Shown piece after piece: positions 43,409 to 55,500 of a stretch of DNA of 64,000 nt; the stretch's first letter is position 1, and the number at the start of each line of letters is the position of its first letter. Source of the DNA: Acanthochromis polyacanthus (lineage: Eukaryota; Chordata; Actinopteri; Pomacentridae); the NCBI RefSeq assembly GCF_021347895.1, contig NC_067117.1:31936067-32000066 (forward strand), given 5' to 3'. Position numbers and translations under genes: made by a program. The notes under the pieces are model-generated. The model was not told the origin of the DNA and ran no database searches. It worked only from the letters and a program-made list of their open reading frames with translations.

Positions 43409-46145
43409 TTTATCTCTCTTCCTGTTTCTTCTCTTCCTCCTCTCTTCGTACACATAAAACGGCCCGTTCATTCCCTCGTCCCACTTTTTTCAAGCCCGGC
43501 CTCCTGACTTCCCTTCTGTATAACCAACAGCATGAATAGTACCTGAACCTTCACAGACTGATATTTAAGAGAAAAATAAACGAGGGGGGAGGAGAAAAAA
43601 AAAAGAATAAAGCAAAACTACTCCATCGCCCTGACCATCCCTCCCTCCTTCCTCTCCTCCATCCTGGCACTCCAATGCAGGCCAGCAGACTAAAGCTCAC
43701 TGGCCAGTCTAGTCTTAGAGCACGCAGGGAGAATTTGTAACCGCAAATTGAACTTTTAGAGCCCACGTTCTCCCGTGTTTTTGTTTTTGACCCTCTTTGT
43801 TCAAAATCTTTCTCTTCCATTCCTTCCATTCTTCCCCTCCTTCCTAACATCTCAGAACCTCCTCCTCCCCCCTACCTCCCCCTCACACCACCGCCACCTC
43901 TCTCTAGTGAGTTTAATGCATTTATATAGTTGTCCATCCCTCCTTTCTCTTTTTGGCTTTTCTTAGTGTAACTGGCAAAACATGGCTGGTTTTATTCCAC
44001 TTTAAACAAAACGACGACGATAAAAAGGTGATTAAACTGTCCGTTTATTTTCAACAAACACTGTGATGCTTAGTTTTTCCAACCACCCAATATGGAGCCT
44101 GGGAGGGGGGGGGGTGTTTGAACAGCAGTGCAAATTCTGCTGAGGTTTATACAGAAGGGTTATCCTACAAGGCTGTATTGTGACACTGACAAATCTAAAA
44201 ACAAAAAGTGTTTCACCCGCTGTGTAATCAAACACTCACCGCTTTTGTTTTTCTCTAACCGGGACCCAAACTTTTATGTAAGACCATTCTGCATATTTCA
44301 AATTCGGAGCTAAAAAACAATAGATGAATTAGGATTGGAAAGCTAATGCATACATTCCATCTCCAGACAAACAAATGGGACCTTGAATGCCCGCTTCCCC
44401 GGATCCACCTCCTGTCAGGTGCTGTTGACCATCAGTACTACTGTCCCTTAAACCACATGCTCATTTCCCTTTGCGGTTGCTTTTTTTTATTTTAAATATT
44501 TCTTTTATGTGTGTGTGTGTGTTTGTATAACAAATTGAAATCTCTTCTTTCTGGTTTTTGAAAACTGTAAAATTGTAAAACATTTTTAGAGCTTAACTGT
44601 AAATGTGTCTTTTTGGAAAAAACAAAAACGGTTTGTTCGATGTTGTTCGTTAACACCTGCTTGCAGAGAAAAACCTTGAAGCCGTTACAGTCAGCTGCTG
44701 TTTCATCCTTTTGGCTTTTTTTTTTATGTGGTACTTTGTCCTCATTTACGCCCCCTTACTGCTCATTTTGTTTAGACGAGTCCTAAAGTTTCCACTCGCC
44801 ACTGAATGGGGAGATCTGCCAGCAAGAATGTCTTCATTTACCGCCATGTTAGTCTACCGCGGCATCGAGTGGGGAATTGTACACGCTGTGGATCGACACT
44901 TAAACGCACCGCTTCCTCATTTCCAAAATAATTAAAGGAGGTGTTGATCGGATCATGTTGGCTAATCAGGATTCAGCTCAAAAATGAATGAAATGACAAC
45001 AGAAAAAAGCTAAAAATCTGACATTAATCTGCTCTTTTGGTAAAATAACGGCAAGAAAATCAGTTTTAAAGCTAAAATTAATACAATTGCAAGCTTTACA
45101 GAACGGAAGTGGTGGGTTGAAGTGTCACCTTTGGCGCAGTTGGGAGTCCACAACAGGTACGTGCGTCATAAGAGCCGAATCGCAGCCGATCAGCCAATCG
45201 TGGAAGTGAGAACCTGTAATTTACTATCACGCTTTCCCTGAAAAACAAATCGCCTCTCAACTGTGTCAAAGAATGCAAGGAGGAGCGAACACTCGATCGG
45301 CAATTAACGGTACATTTTCCAGCTCCTTTTCAGATCTTTCCTACCGGCAAAAAAAAAAAACAAAAAAAAAAACTACGCCCTTCAGAAACCGAGATACCAT
45401 GCACGTTTTCAAACCCAGTGCAAATCCCAACCGGTGTCCAAAGCCGTGTTTTTTTTCCCTTCGAACTTATTTTCCTCTCCACTCAGTGTCACAATAACCT
45501 TGTCATTAACCATCTCGACATTCCACTCTGTAGGTGTAGAAGTCATGTGTCTCAGTGTTTTGTTTTTTTTTCCTTCTTTTGCTGGGGACAAATGTTTTCA
45601 TGCACTGACGTTTGAAAAAGGTTTAAAAAAAAATTTTCCTCCCCTGCCGCTCTTTTTCTCATTAGCCGAACAAAAAAAAAGGCAGTTATTCTACGCTTTC
45701 TAAGGAAAAAAATGATCCCATGCAGTAGTGAATGTGGCACCGAGCCTGTCTGTATATCTGGTATCTGAAATCATTTTGTTTTTACTGACCAGTATTCTGC
45801 TTAAAATAAAAAGGAAAAAAAATAAGCCAAAAATAACAACAAAAAAAACAAAAAAAGTTTGCTTCTGTGACGGTTTTATTGCTTAGCGCGCACGTGGTTG
45901 TGAAAATTTAGAGTTAGCTTAAGGACACCAATAAAAACGAGAAAATGACCAAAAAAAAAGACAACCCCTTGGATACCCCGCCCCCACCCCACCCTGGTTA
46001 TTGACGTAATACTAGATTTGTGTATGTCTTTTAAAAAAATAATAAAAAAAAAAGTAATTCCAACTCTAGTTTCACCTTACATGTTATAAACAGGACAAAA
46101 TGTAAAAGACAATTTAAAGTGAAATAAAGGTTTTATCAGTTCCGA
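43347..46145 (+). other. ywhab: ywhab 3' UTR with polyadenylation signals
   Basis: It follows the TAG stop. A TCC-rich tract lies at 43378-43445 and several A/T homopolymers follow. AATAAA hexamers occur at 45805 and 46123; the latter (gaaataaaggttttatcag) is the best terminal signal. Long 3' UTRs are typical of 14-3-3 genes. ORFs here lack family similarity and are treated as chance. Confidence 0.65.
46123..46128 (+). terminator. polyadenylation signal AATAAA of ywhab
   Basis: A canonical hexamer about 2.8 kb after the stop, followed within 20-35 bases by a T-rich stretch. It is the last canonical signal before sequence without transcript-like features. Confidence 0.5.
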
Positions 46146-47499
46146 ATCAGCCCTGCTCTGTTTATTACCACCACTAGTCCGCATGTTGTGTTTGCTTTTT
46201 TTTTTAATTGATATTTTCTGATTGAACATCTTGCATGGCATGTGGGGAGTTTAGACAACCGGAAATCTAAAAACGCACTGGAGGAGCGGGAAACTTAGAC
46301 AAAAATGCAAATACTCGACAGGATAACGCTGGCTTCTCCTGGTATGCAAATGCAGCCAGACGCAAATTCTTACATTTGGTTTTCGCTGAGGACGAAATGA
46401 AAATCCATAAAAGGAGAAGAACTGACACGAGGAGAGATGGGATGTTTATCTGAGTAGTTCGATGGCTGTGGTCGGACGCTTCCCGGCTTTGGTGTTTTGT
46501 TGCTCAATTTCATTCTTCATTCTAACCATTTGTCACTTTTTCTATGTGCCGACTGTAATACCACGATTGTCTTTGAGGAAGACGGTTTGTGTGCGCCCCC
46601 TTTATCCCCGTTTAGAGAACACACAACCCCCTGGAGATGCCTGTTTTTAAAACTGTCTTTTAAATCTGCAGCTAAAAATCGGAGGAAAAAAGTGAAATAT
46701 TGGAATATATTTTATGCTTTATTGGTTTAAAAACTTCAACATGACAACATGGCTTGCTAACGGAATAAATCATAATGTACACAAAGCGCATGACTGTGTC
46801 ACTTAAAACATCGAGATTTGTGTCCAATAAATGACCTGAAATGACCTTACCTTATCACGTCACTGACACTCTGAGTTGCATCTTTTCATATTTATAGTTG
46901 GCGCCACCAGCTGTCCATGTCGATGTCCAGATGGAATTGGAAGTTAGACCCTTGCAGAAAGGCATTTTTTATCCAAGGAATAATAGATAAACGGGTCTAA
47001 TCTGGTTTAGGTAAAGGTAAATAATGTTTCTGTTGAGGCAGAGAGCAGTGGGCACATTGATCGGTTGCAAATCTATTTAAGACGCAGTATTCAGACAATG
47101 TTTTTCACGATTCTGGCCACAGTATACTTGACATGGGAGTGAAACGTTGGGCAGTGGCTAGAAATGCCAAATGAAGGATTATGATGCATTTAATGCTTAA
47201 TAAGTAAAGCCAACATTTAAATGTCCAAGGAATGTGTCCAGTCAAACTTACCTGGTATCAGTGACTCACTTGTATAGAAGTTCCCAGCTTGGAGGAGGTA
47301 GTTTAGTGAAGTCAGAAGGCGAGTCATCGGATTGTGATTGAGGGGATCTGGTCTTAATTTAGTGCCTCGGGTATTGGCGTTACATTCAAGTCAGTGGTTT
47401 GTGAACACACAAGACTGGACAGAACATCAAGTGACGGTAGATAATACACTAATAAAACACAAAAGACTCAATGAAGTAAGCTCATCAGAGCATCCAAAT
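46146..47499. other. intergenic sequence between ywhab and tomm34
   Basis: No gene, and no trace of pabpc1l, was recognised. Confidence 0.45.
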
Positions 47500-47850
47500 A
47501 AGAAAAGCACTCGGAGAGCGCAGTACTTCACCAAGGCTGCTCAGTTGTCGTATCCATTTCCAATGGAAAATAGCCATGGTACGCAGCAGTCAATTTGTAG
47601 TGGGATGGCAATCCTGTGATCGTCAGCAGGTGTAGTGTTCACTTGTTGTCATGGTTACAGTGATGCCGTGCCGCTATCTTGCAATGATACAGAAATCTTT
47701 AACAAATCCGTGGATCCAGACTATAAGCTGCATCACTGCCAAAATCTAATCACTTAGTCCTTTAGCGTTTCTGACCTTCAATGAAAATTTCATCCAAATC
47801 CGCTTTTGAGTAATGTGAAGACGGACAGACAGACAAACACTGATTGTCCT
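47500..47850 (-). repeat. family D repeat, third copy
   Basis: It contains aagaaaagcactcggagagc, cacttgttgtcatggttaca, tggatccagactataagctg and gaagacggacagacagacaa, in the same orientation as 39640-40055. Confidence 0.75.
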
Positions 47851-49320
47851 GACAGCTGTAATGGAGCTCAGGACTCAAAGTGAGCATGTACGAATGATTG
47901 TTTCTGCGTGAAAACTCACCTGTCAGATGTAAATATTGTGGAGATTAGCTCCTGACGGATAATTTTTAAACTCTCTTGCATTGAAAATGATCCCATGGGT
48001 TTCTTAATCTCAAATCATCCAGGTCCTTCTGCTCCACTATTTCTGACTGGAATGAAACTTTCATAATTCGTCACCTTCCTAGACTAATGGCATTTTTTGA
48101 CAAAAGTTACTGTTTTGCCTAAATCATCTCCCCATGATGCCAGCCACCTCTGGTAAAATCATCTAAATCCTCAGCTGAACAGATCATGTGATTCTATGTC
48201 TGTAGTATAATGGCCTAAGTCAAGGTTCAATGTGGTGTGGTTCAGTTTTTTGTGTTTTTGGAAAAAAATAGTTTGGCCAATATTTTTAAGAGGGTGTCAA
48301 CTATAGACATTTAAAATAGTATCTGAAATTTTAGCTTTATTTATGAAGTATTTTCCTTTCTGTACATAGTTTCACACATTGAGACTAATGATGGAAAATA
48401 AGTGAATTTTTTTTTCCATCTTCCTCAGATATTGTGGTTCAAATAGTCTCAATTGTGTGATAAAATAAGCCAAAACTGGGTAACGACAGGCAAATTTTTA
48501 AAAAATATACTCTGAAAAGTACTTCAATCAAGCTAAAAACTTCACAGATATCTTTCTAAATATTCATATTTTATGCTATAAAATTAAAATCAAAGGTGGC
48601 ATAGCGTGAACTGTTCTAAAAATTTGATGGATCCTGTTACTTTTTTTTACGTTTCTTACAGCTGTTTGTCGGAGACTTTCCTCTGAGTTCATTACAAACA
48701 CGCAACGTCAAACTAAACTTCAACATTTTGTCAAAACTCAAATTACATTCATTATTGATTTATTAGTCTGAACTGTTGCAGCCTGTTTTATGGACAAGTC
48801 TGTAATATTGTGAAATTGTAGAGCAAAGTGGATGAAGAAGTAATGCTGAGTGTTTTCCAAAATTTGTTAGAAGACTCCCCCAGATTATTTCACACAACTC
48901 CAAGTACATGGTGTGTGCTGAGTTGGAAGTCGTACAGAAATGTTTCTCAAGTAGTAAGATCGCAGTCGTGACTTGTTCTGAAACTTATTCAGACATAAAG
49001 TCGATGTGTTCTGTTACCGTCTGATGAACAGAATATAAATTTCAAACTCCTGAATCTGGTCTTCGTATATTTTAGGCGCTCCAACTCGTCACTGGACTCT
49101 TCTCAGATCAAGACTGACTGGTGAGTCAGCTCTGATGTTTTTTTTTCTTTTGTAAATAATTTATGGGATGCACAAAGACGTGAGATGTTAGAATTTCATA
49201 GGTTTTCATTTAGGATGTTGCCGGTCTATGCAGCATTTGTGTCCCTGCGTTGTAAAGGAGACATTAAAGCTGTGGTTTGTAGAGTGACACTGATCGGGTT
49301 GGGTTTGAGGAAATGTTGGT
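47851..49320. other. intergenic, no supported feature
   Basis: AT-rich. Nothing recognisable. Confidence 0.4.
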
Positions 49321-49585
49321 TTAGGTAAAGCCACTGTGCAACCCTCATCGTGCATCTAGAAGACTCCTGGTTCGATTCCCCACCTTCCTGAATGGGTTTT
49401 CTTTGGGTACTCCAGCTTTCTTCCACAGGTCAAAGACATGCCGAGGTTAACTGGTGATTCTAAATTGTCTGTTGGTGTGATTGTTTGTGATAGACTGGTG
49501 TCCTGTCTAGGGTGTTACCTACCTTCACCCTGTCAGCTGGGATAGATGAGGATTAAGATGTGTACAGATAATGGATGAATGAGGT
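49321..49585 (+). repeat. family B tRNA-like repeat, copy 4 (shortened)
   Basis: It has a perfect pol III B box, GGTTCGATTCC (49369-49379), then tactccagctttcttcc, ctgtcagctgggatagatga and gataatggatgaatga. It carries internal deletions relative to copy 2. Confidence 0.75.
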
Positions 49586-52051
49586 AAAAGTTATTTTAGC
49601 AGTCTTAATCTGGTATGAAAACTATTTTGGGCTCTATTTAATTTGCATTTAAATCTGTGTAACCACAAAATAACCATCTTTACTGTGCACCAACTGATCT
49701 GTAGCCTAGAGGGAAGGCGAACTTCTGAAACTGTGCCCCGTGTTCGGAGCGATTTCTGCTTGATGAGATGATGATGCATGAACTCACTGACTTCCGCACT
49801 CGTGTTTGAATTGGCTCCAATCTGCAAAGAGTCATGTCTGAGTTTGTCGCCAACACAAACATCCCTTATCTAAGTTTCTTGGTTGCACTTTCACTTTGAC
49901 TCTGCAACTGAGGAGGGAAAGAAGTTTAAATCCTTCAATGGACTGTCAACAGAACAACAAACACCGGTCGTTTTTGTTCAGCGATTTTGGGGCGACAAAC
50001 CATGAAACGTTTTCCAAAATAACCTGGAGGATCTATCAAGTTCAGCTGGAGAATAGATGTGTCCTCGAGTACGACGTCCTACTCAAATTTACACCGTGCA
50101 TTTCAGAACATTTGGTACATTTTCTTGAAATATGAATGTTATTTTTGGGCTAGATCCTTTTTTTTGAGTATTATTTTACATTAAGCTAAATGTGTTAACT
50201 GTCAGGTGCTGAAAGCTGCCAATAAATGCTCACATCTTTACATATATTACATGAAATGATTGAACACCACCCAAATTTACTTCATATCTGGTAAATATTA
50301 GGCTGTACCCTGCAGCTAGTTAGCTCAGAATGAACCGTGTTTCGTCTTGTTCATTTGATGAAGGCAAAACCGGTCCAGAAATGTGTTTTAATGCCTCCCT
50401 GTTGGAACAGAGGGAAATGTTCTGGACCATTTCTTGGCCAGGAACACCAGCTTCCTGGAGCCTCCACTGGTTGCCTGGTAACTGCTCAGAGCCACAAAAC
50501 AGTCTGGTACATATTCGTTCAGTGCAACAGTTGTTTATACAGTTAAACATACAAGATGAAGGTTCATTAGTGAGCTTTACTGGGGTTGGTAGAGGTGTGG
50601 TTTGGAGACATGTTCCCTCTGGTTACAGTCTTTATGCTAAGCTAATTAGCTCTGCAGTTTTCCAAACTTTAAGAAGACACGGTCACTGTAGGCGTGTTTG
50701 TTTCTTAATTTTATTTGCAGTTAAAACAGAAGCAGGTGACAAAACCAATATAACAAATTACAAATACAACAAACACAATGAAGAATTGGGTGCCAGACTC
50801 TGCAAACATGAATAAGCAAAGCCGCGTTTCACAAAACATCCCTGAATGAACGACCTGATGCACACATCTGGAGGCGCTTTCTTCTCAGACCGGCAGTTTT
50901 GGTGAAACTAAGTCAGACGAAAAATGAAAACAGGCACTTTAGGCAAGATGGACATGCCGAGCTACAGCAGATTCAATAACTGGAGATTCCACTTCACCTA
51001 AAACAGTAACAGGAAGTAAATAAACGAGCTCACACAATGAGGCGGTACTTTGTGAACGAGGACCCGTGTGAGGATAGGACTACTTGGTTTACTTATTTGT
51101 CTTTCAGAGAAGAAACACTCGTGCTTTGATCCTAAAAGTTGCAAATAAAAGTCAGTGGAGTGACGCAAATGTGGAGGCTTGAAAGAAGGTACCTGGAGTT
51201 TGATCCAACAAGCTCTGGTTTGAGGACGGTGATAAAAACATTCAAATGACTCGAACAATGCTGCTTTGGTGTGAACAAAATGACAGATATCTTACCTCTA
51301 ATAGGGTTCAAATCAAGACCGAGACGTCGCTACGACTCAAACCCCAAAATAAACCAGAAGTGGACAGAAAATGTGGCCGTTTCATGTCAGTTAATTGGAG
51401 GTAATTAAACCCAAACTTATGCCAGGATATCACCATCACATCACCAGCTCTGAAATCAATCAACAATTCTTAAAAGCTTGATTTATACTTCTATGTTGAA
51501 TCTCTGGCCTGTTTGGTGGTGATATGCTGTGTTTGCACAGCTTTTTGACTGCCATAAAACAAAATATAACTGCTTCTGGTTAGCTCCTAATGCAAACACA
51601 ACCGCCATTAGATTTCCATTTTCTCATTTTCATAGCTCTACAAATTGTCTTCAGACATCTGCTCTCTTTTCTGCGTTGCTGTATTTTTAGTTCGTGTTCG
51701 TTATCTGTTATATCTTCATCTACAACACGGCCCGCTTCGTTTCAATCGAGAGGCACGAAGAAACCGTACAGCTTTTGTGGTGTAAGTGCAGCACAAATGC
51801 TCACATTAGCGAAGGCTCTGTGTCTGTTGACTATAAATCAAGCTTTACGCTGAAGTTTCGTACGCCATCATCTGAAAGAACAGAAATCCACTGAGAGAGA
51901 CAAACTTTCACACAACCGAACACAAGATAAATATGTAATGTACATGTGAAAAAGGCAGTTACAATAAAGAAAAACCTTTTACGTTTTGAAATTCTGCTTG
52001 ATTTAGCTCTGAAGATGCTTTAAATGTGGATAAAAGTCGACGTTACTTCAC
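49586..52051. other. intergenic or distal tomm34 3' region
   Basis: No gene recognised. The ORFs (for example 50330-50815) have no family match. It may include alternative tomm34 3' UTR. Confidence 0.35.
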
Positions 52052-52449
52052 TTTATTTGCAACAGTGAAGCCCCAATGATATTTGGAAATACATTTCTTA
52101 AGCGGATACCTTGTTCTCTGGACTTTTGTCAGGCTCGTAATGACAGCGCCTCAGTTCCTACCAACCAATCAGAGCTACGTTTTCCAGAAGCATCTTCAGG
52201 CTGAGCTCGTGTTTGTTCAATGACAGTAAACGGATCAAACATGTTCAGGTCAAAGGAGCTTTAGGGAAACACAGGTCCGGTCTTTGATTTGAAGCGGCTT
52301 GAATCGTATCACTGCTTTGGCTGTTTTCTGTCACCTGACCTTTTTGTTTTTCACAAAAACGTCAGCGGTTTCGTCTGGCTCTTTCCTTTATGTGCTCAGT
52401 GCAGTGACAGATCCTTACCGCTGCCTCCAGAGTCCCTGATGTGTTCTCA
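52052..52449 (-). other. tomm34: tomm34 3' UTR and candidate poly(A) signal
   Basis: On the minus strand, AATAAA lies at 52052-52057 (tttatt on plus), about 390 bases after the stop. No coding potential is seen. Longer 3' UTRs cannot be excluded; another minus-strand AATAAA lies near 50709. Confidence 0.5.
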
Positions 52450-52548
52450 CTACTTCTTCTGCACCTCCTGCAGCAGCTTCAGGGCAGCCGTGTTTTTTGG
52501 TTCCACTTTCAGCAGACTGTTGAGATCTTGCACGCAGGCCTTGACGTC
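52450..52548 (-). CDS. tomm34: tomm34 last coding exon
   Basis: The acceptor is gatccctgcag. It encodes [20 protein letters not shown] and [12 protein letters not shown], then TAG (52450-52452). This is the C-terminal capping helix of TPR2, at the usual family end. Confidence 0.94.
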   Translation of the reverse strand, partial: DVKACVQDLNSLLKVEPKNTAALKLLQEVQKK

Positions 52549-55500
52549 CTGCAGGGATCACGACAAGAATGCAGAGTTCAAAACTAAACGAGGCTGATCA
52601 GAGAAGAAGAACTGAAAGAAAACGGTCGAGTTTCAAGCTGTAAAACCTAAACAGTGAGCTGAAATTCTGTGTAGAAAAACATCTTTTTCTATTAAGAGTT
52701 ATTGAATCCACAGTTGATATAAATGTACACTACCGTTCAAAAGTTTGGGGTCACTTAGAAATGTTCTTTTGAAAGAAAAGCATTTTTTTCAATGAAGATA
52801 ACATTAAATTAATCAGACATTAAATTTAGACATTATTAATGTGGTAAATGACTATTCCAGCTGTAAATTTGTAATGGAATATCTCCATAGGGGTACAGAG
52901 GAACATTTCCAGCAACCATCACTCCTGTGTTCTAATGCTACATTGTGTTAGCTAATGATGCTGAAAACCCTAGTGCAGTTATGTTAGCACATGAATAAAA
53001 GTGTGAGTTTTCATGGAAAACATGAAATTGTCTGGGTGACCTCAAACTTTTGGATGGTAGTGTATAAATGTATAAAGAGATGCCATTTTTGAACCGTAAA
53101 TAAAAATAACAAATCCAGTTTGTGACAACTAAATTTACAGGGTTTCTCTGTGGAAAACATAAATTTACATACCAGATTTGTTTAACTGATGATTAGAAAA
53201 CCCTTGTGCAATTATGTTAGTACATGAATAAAAGTTTTCATGGAATACATGAACTTGTCTGGATGACCCTAAACCTTTAAACGGTAGTGCATATAAATCT
53301 ATTACACTGTAAAAACTGTATTTGAGCTGCAGTTAAAGTAAAGTACTGAAGTTTACTTTTGTGGATTCTACCAACTTGAAATTCTACTTTGTACCTTTAA
53401 ACTGACATTCTAATTCCAGCCACAGTGCTAAAATTAGGTCTACTGCTCCTTCAGTGTTATGATATCTAAGTTTCTTTAAACTTTTTGGCTGCAACTCGAT
53501 TAAGGCTTTGTTACACGCAGCATTACAGAGAAAAAAAAAAGGAATCCAACATTCCTGAACAAAAATTTTTGTTCAGTACATATTTCAGTTGGAAAAAGTA
53601 CAAACTTCTGGTTTCCTTAAAATGAAGTTGCAGTGATGCAAAGTGTTCATTTGAAAGGAAAGAGTGGCTCTAACTTTAAACCAGTTGAATTCATATTACT
53701 GCTTAAGAGAATCTGTTTTCAGTTGAAGCACTACATTTTATACAACCATTCAAAAGTCTGGGGTCATTCAGAAATGTCCTTATTTTTAAAATTAAATGAA
53801 TCAGAAATCCACTCTACACATTGTTAATGTGGTAAATGACTGTTCTAACTGGAAGTTTGCACAGCTTGTGTACTTTCTTAAATTTCTGTCGATTCTTACT
53901 TGACTTCTGTCTTTTCTTGAAATAATTTTAAAGAAGTGACCACGTTTCAGAATGTAGCAGACAATTACAATATCTGGACTTCCTCCTGTACAAAATCTGA
54001 CACTTAACAGATTACAGTTGTGCTCCAAGACCAATTCACTGGAAAAAACTAAATCAGAAATTAAATTTTATGAGCAATGTGGCAAATTGAACACGCTGTG
54101 GGAAAACTATAAAATTCAGAGAAAATATCCGACTGTGATTTTCTGACAGATTCAGTACTTAAAACTCGATAGAGCATCAGAACATAAGATACCATCAAAA
54201 GAGTGACTGTCTAAATAACCAATGAAAACTTCTAATTAAATATAATTTAATCCTGGCATTAGTCTCAGTATTTAATAACACCTTGTACATTCTGAATAGC
54301 GGCTCACTGCATTAAATTGATTAACTGTTCAGCTGTAAACACTTCTGTTGTTAATTTCTCAATTTTCACTGTGAGTTTAACATCCCGGACACAAAACTTT
54401 CAAGCAGACAAACAAAAACTGGATGTTGTAATGTTCAAGAATGTTGGTTTAAATCAAATTATTATTGTATTAATTTTAGATAATTAGAAGACAAACAGTC
54501 CACTGTTCTCCTCCTCTTAATTTTGGCCGCAACACAAAGATTCCCAACAGAAGACTGCAGTTACCAAGAACATATTAATAATAGATTACTATTAATATTA
54601 TATATATTACACTGCCCGTCCAAAAAAACAAAACAAATCGCCACTTAGAATTAACAGCAAATACGTAAGAGCCTTGCATTGGATAATTACTGCAGTGATG
54701 AATAATTTCAGCTGCAACAACTTATTTAACCCTATCTGATGCAGTGAGGAGCTTCTCATTTCTTAAACAACCATGTAGGAAGACATATCCTGTGGTCATG
54801 GAAAGGATGTTAATTAAACAATAATCAAATTATTGGCCTGCATCAAGCAAAGACAACAACTAAGGAGATGAAACTACTAAAATCAGGTTCAGAACCATCC
54901 AACACATTATTAAACCCTGAAGGATAGTGGAGAACCATCATCTTTGAGGAGTAAATGTCGTCGGAACAAACTCTTAGATGATTGTAGGAAATCAACAGTA
55001 GAACTCACGGCTTTGTTTAATAGTTAAAGTAAGAACATTTCCACATGCACCATGTGAAGGAAACTCAAGGGATTGGGACTAAACAGCTGTAGCTCTAAGA
55101 AAACCACTGATCAGTGAGACTAATCAGAAAAAAAGCTTCAGTTTGCTATGGAGCATAAAGATTGGACTCTGGATCAATGGAAGAAGGTTATGTGGTCTGA
55201 TGAGTCCAGATTTACCCTGTTCCAAAGTGATGGGGGCATCAGGGTAAGAAGAGAGGCAGATGAAGTGATGAACTCATCATGTCTAGTGTCTACCAGCCTG
55301 TGGGGGTTTGTTTATGATCTGGGGTTGGTCAGGTTCACCAACGTTATGTTCCCAAAGAATGAGGTCAGCTGACTACCTAAGTATACTAAAAAATACCAGG
55401 TCTTTACATCAGTGGAGTTTTTCTTCCCTGATGGTGTGGACATGTTCCAAGATGATGATGCCAGGATTCATGGGGCTCACATTGAGAATGAGTGGATCAG

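Noticed and set aside
50330..50815. Plus-strand ORF of 161 aa between the genes
   Set aside because: No recognisable domain, no splice or promoter context, and AT-rich codon use unlike the two real genes.
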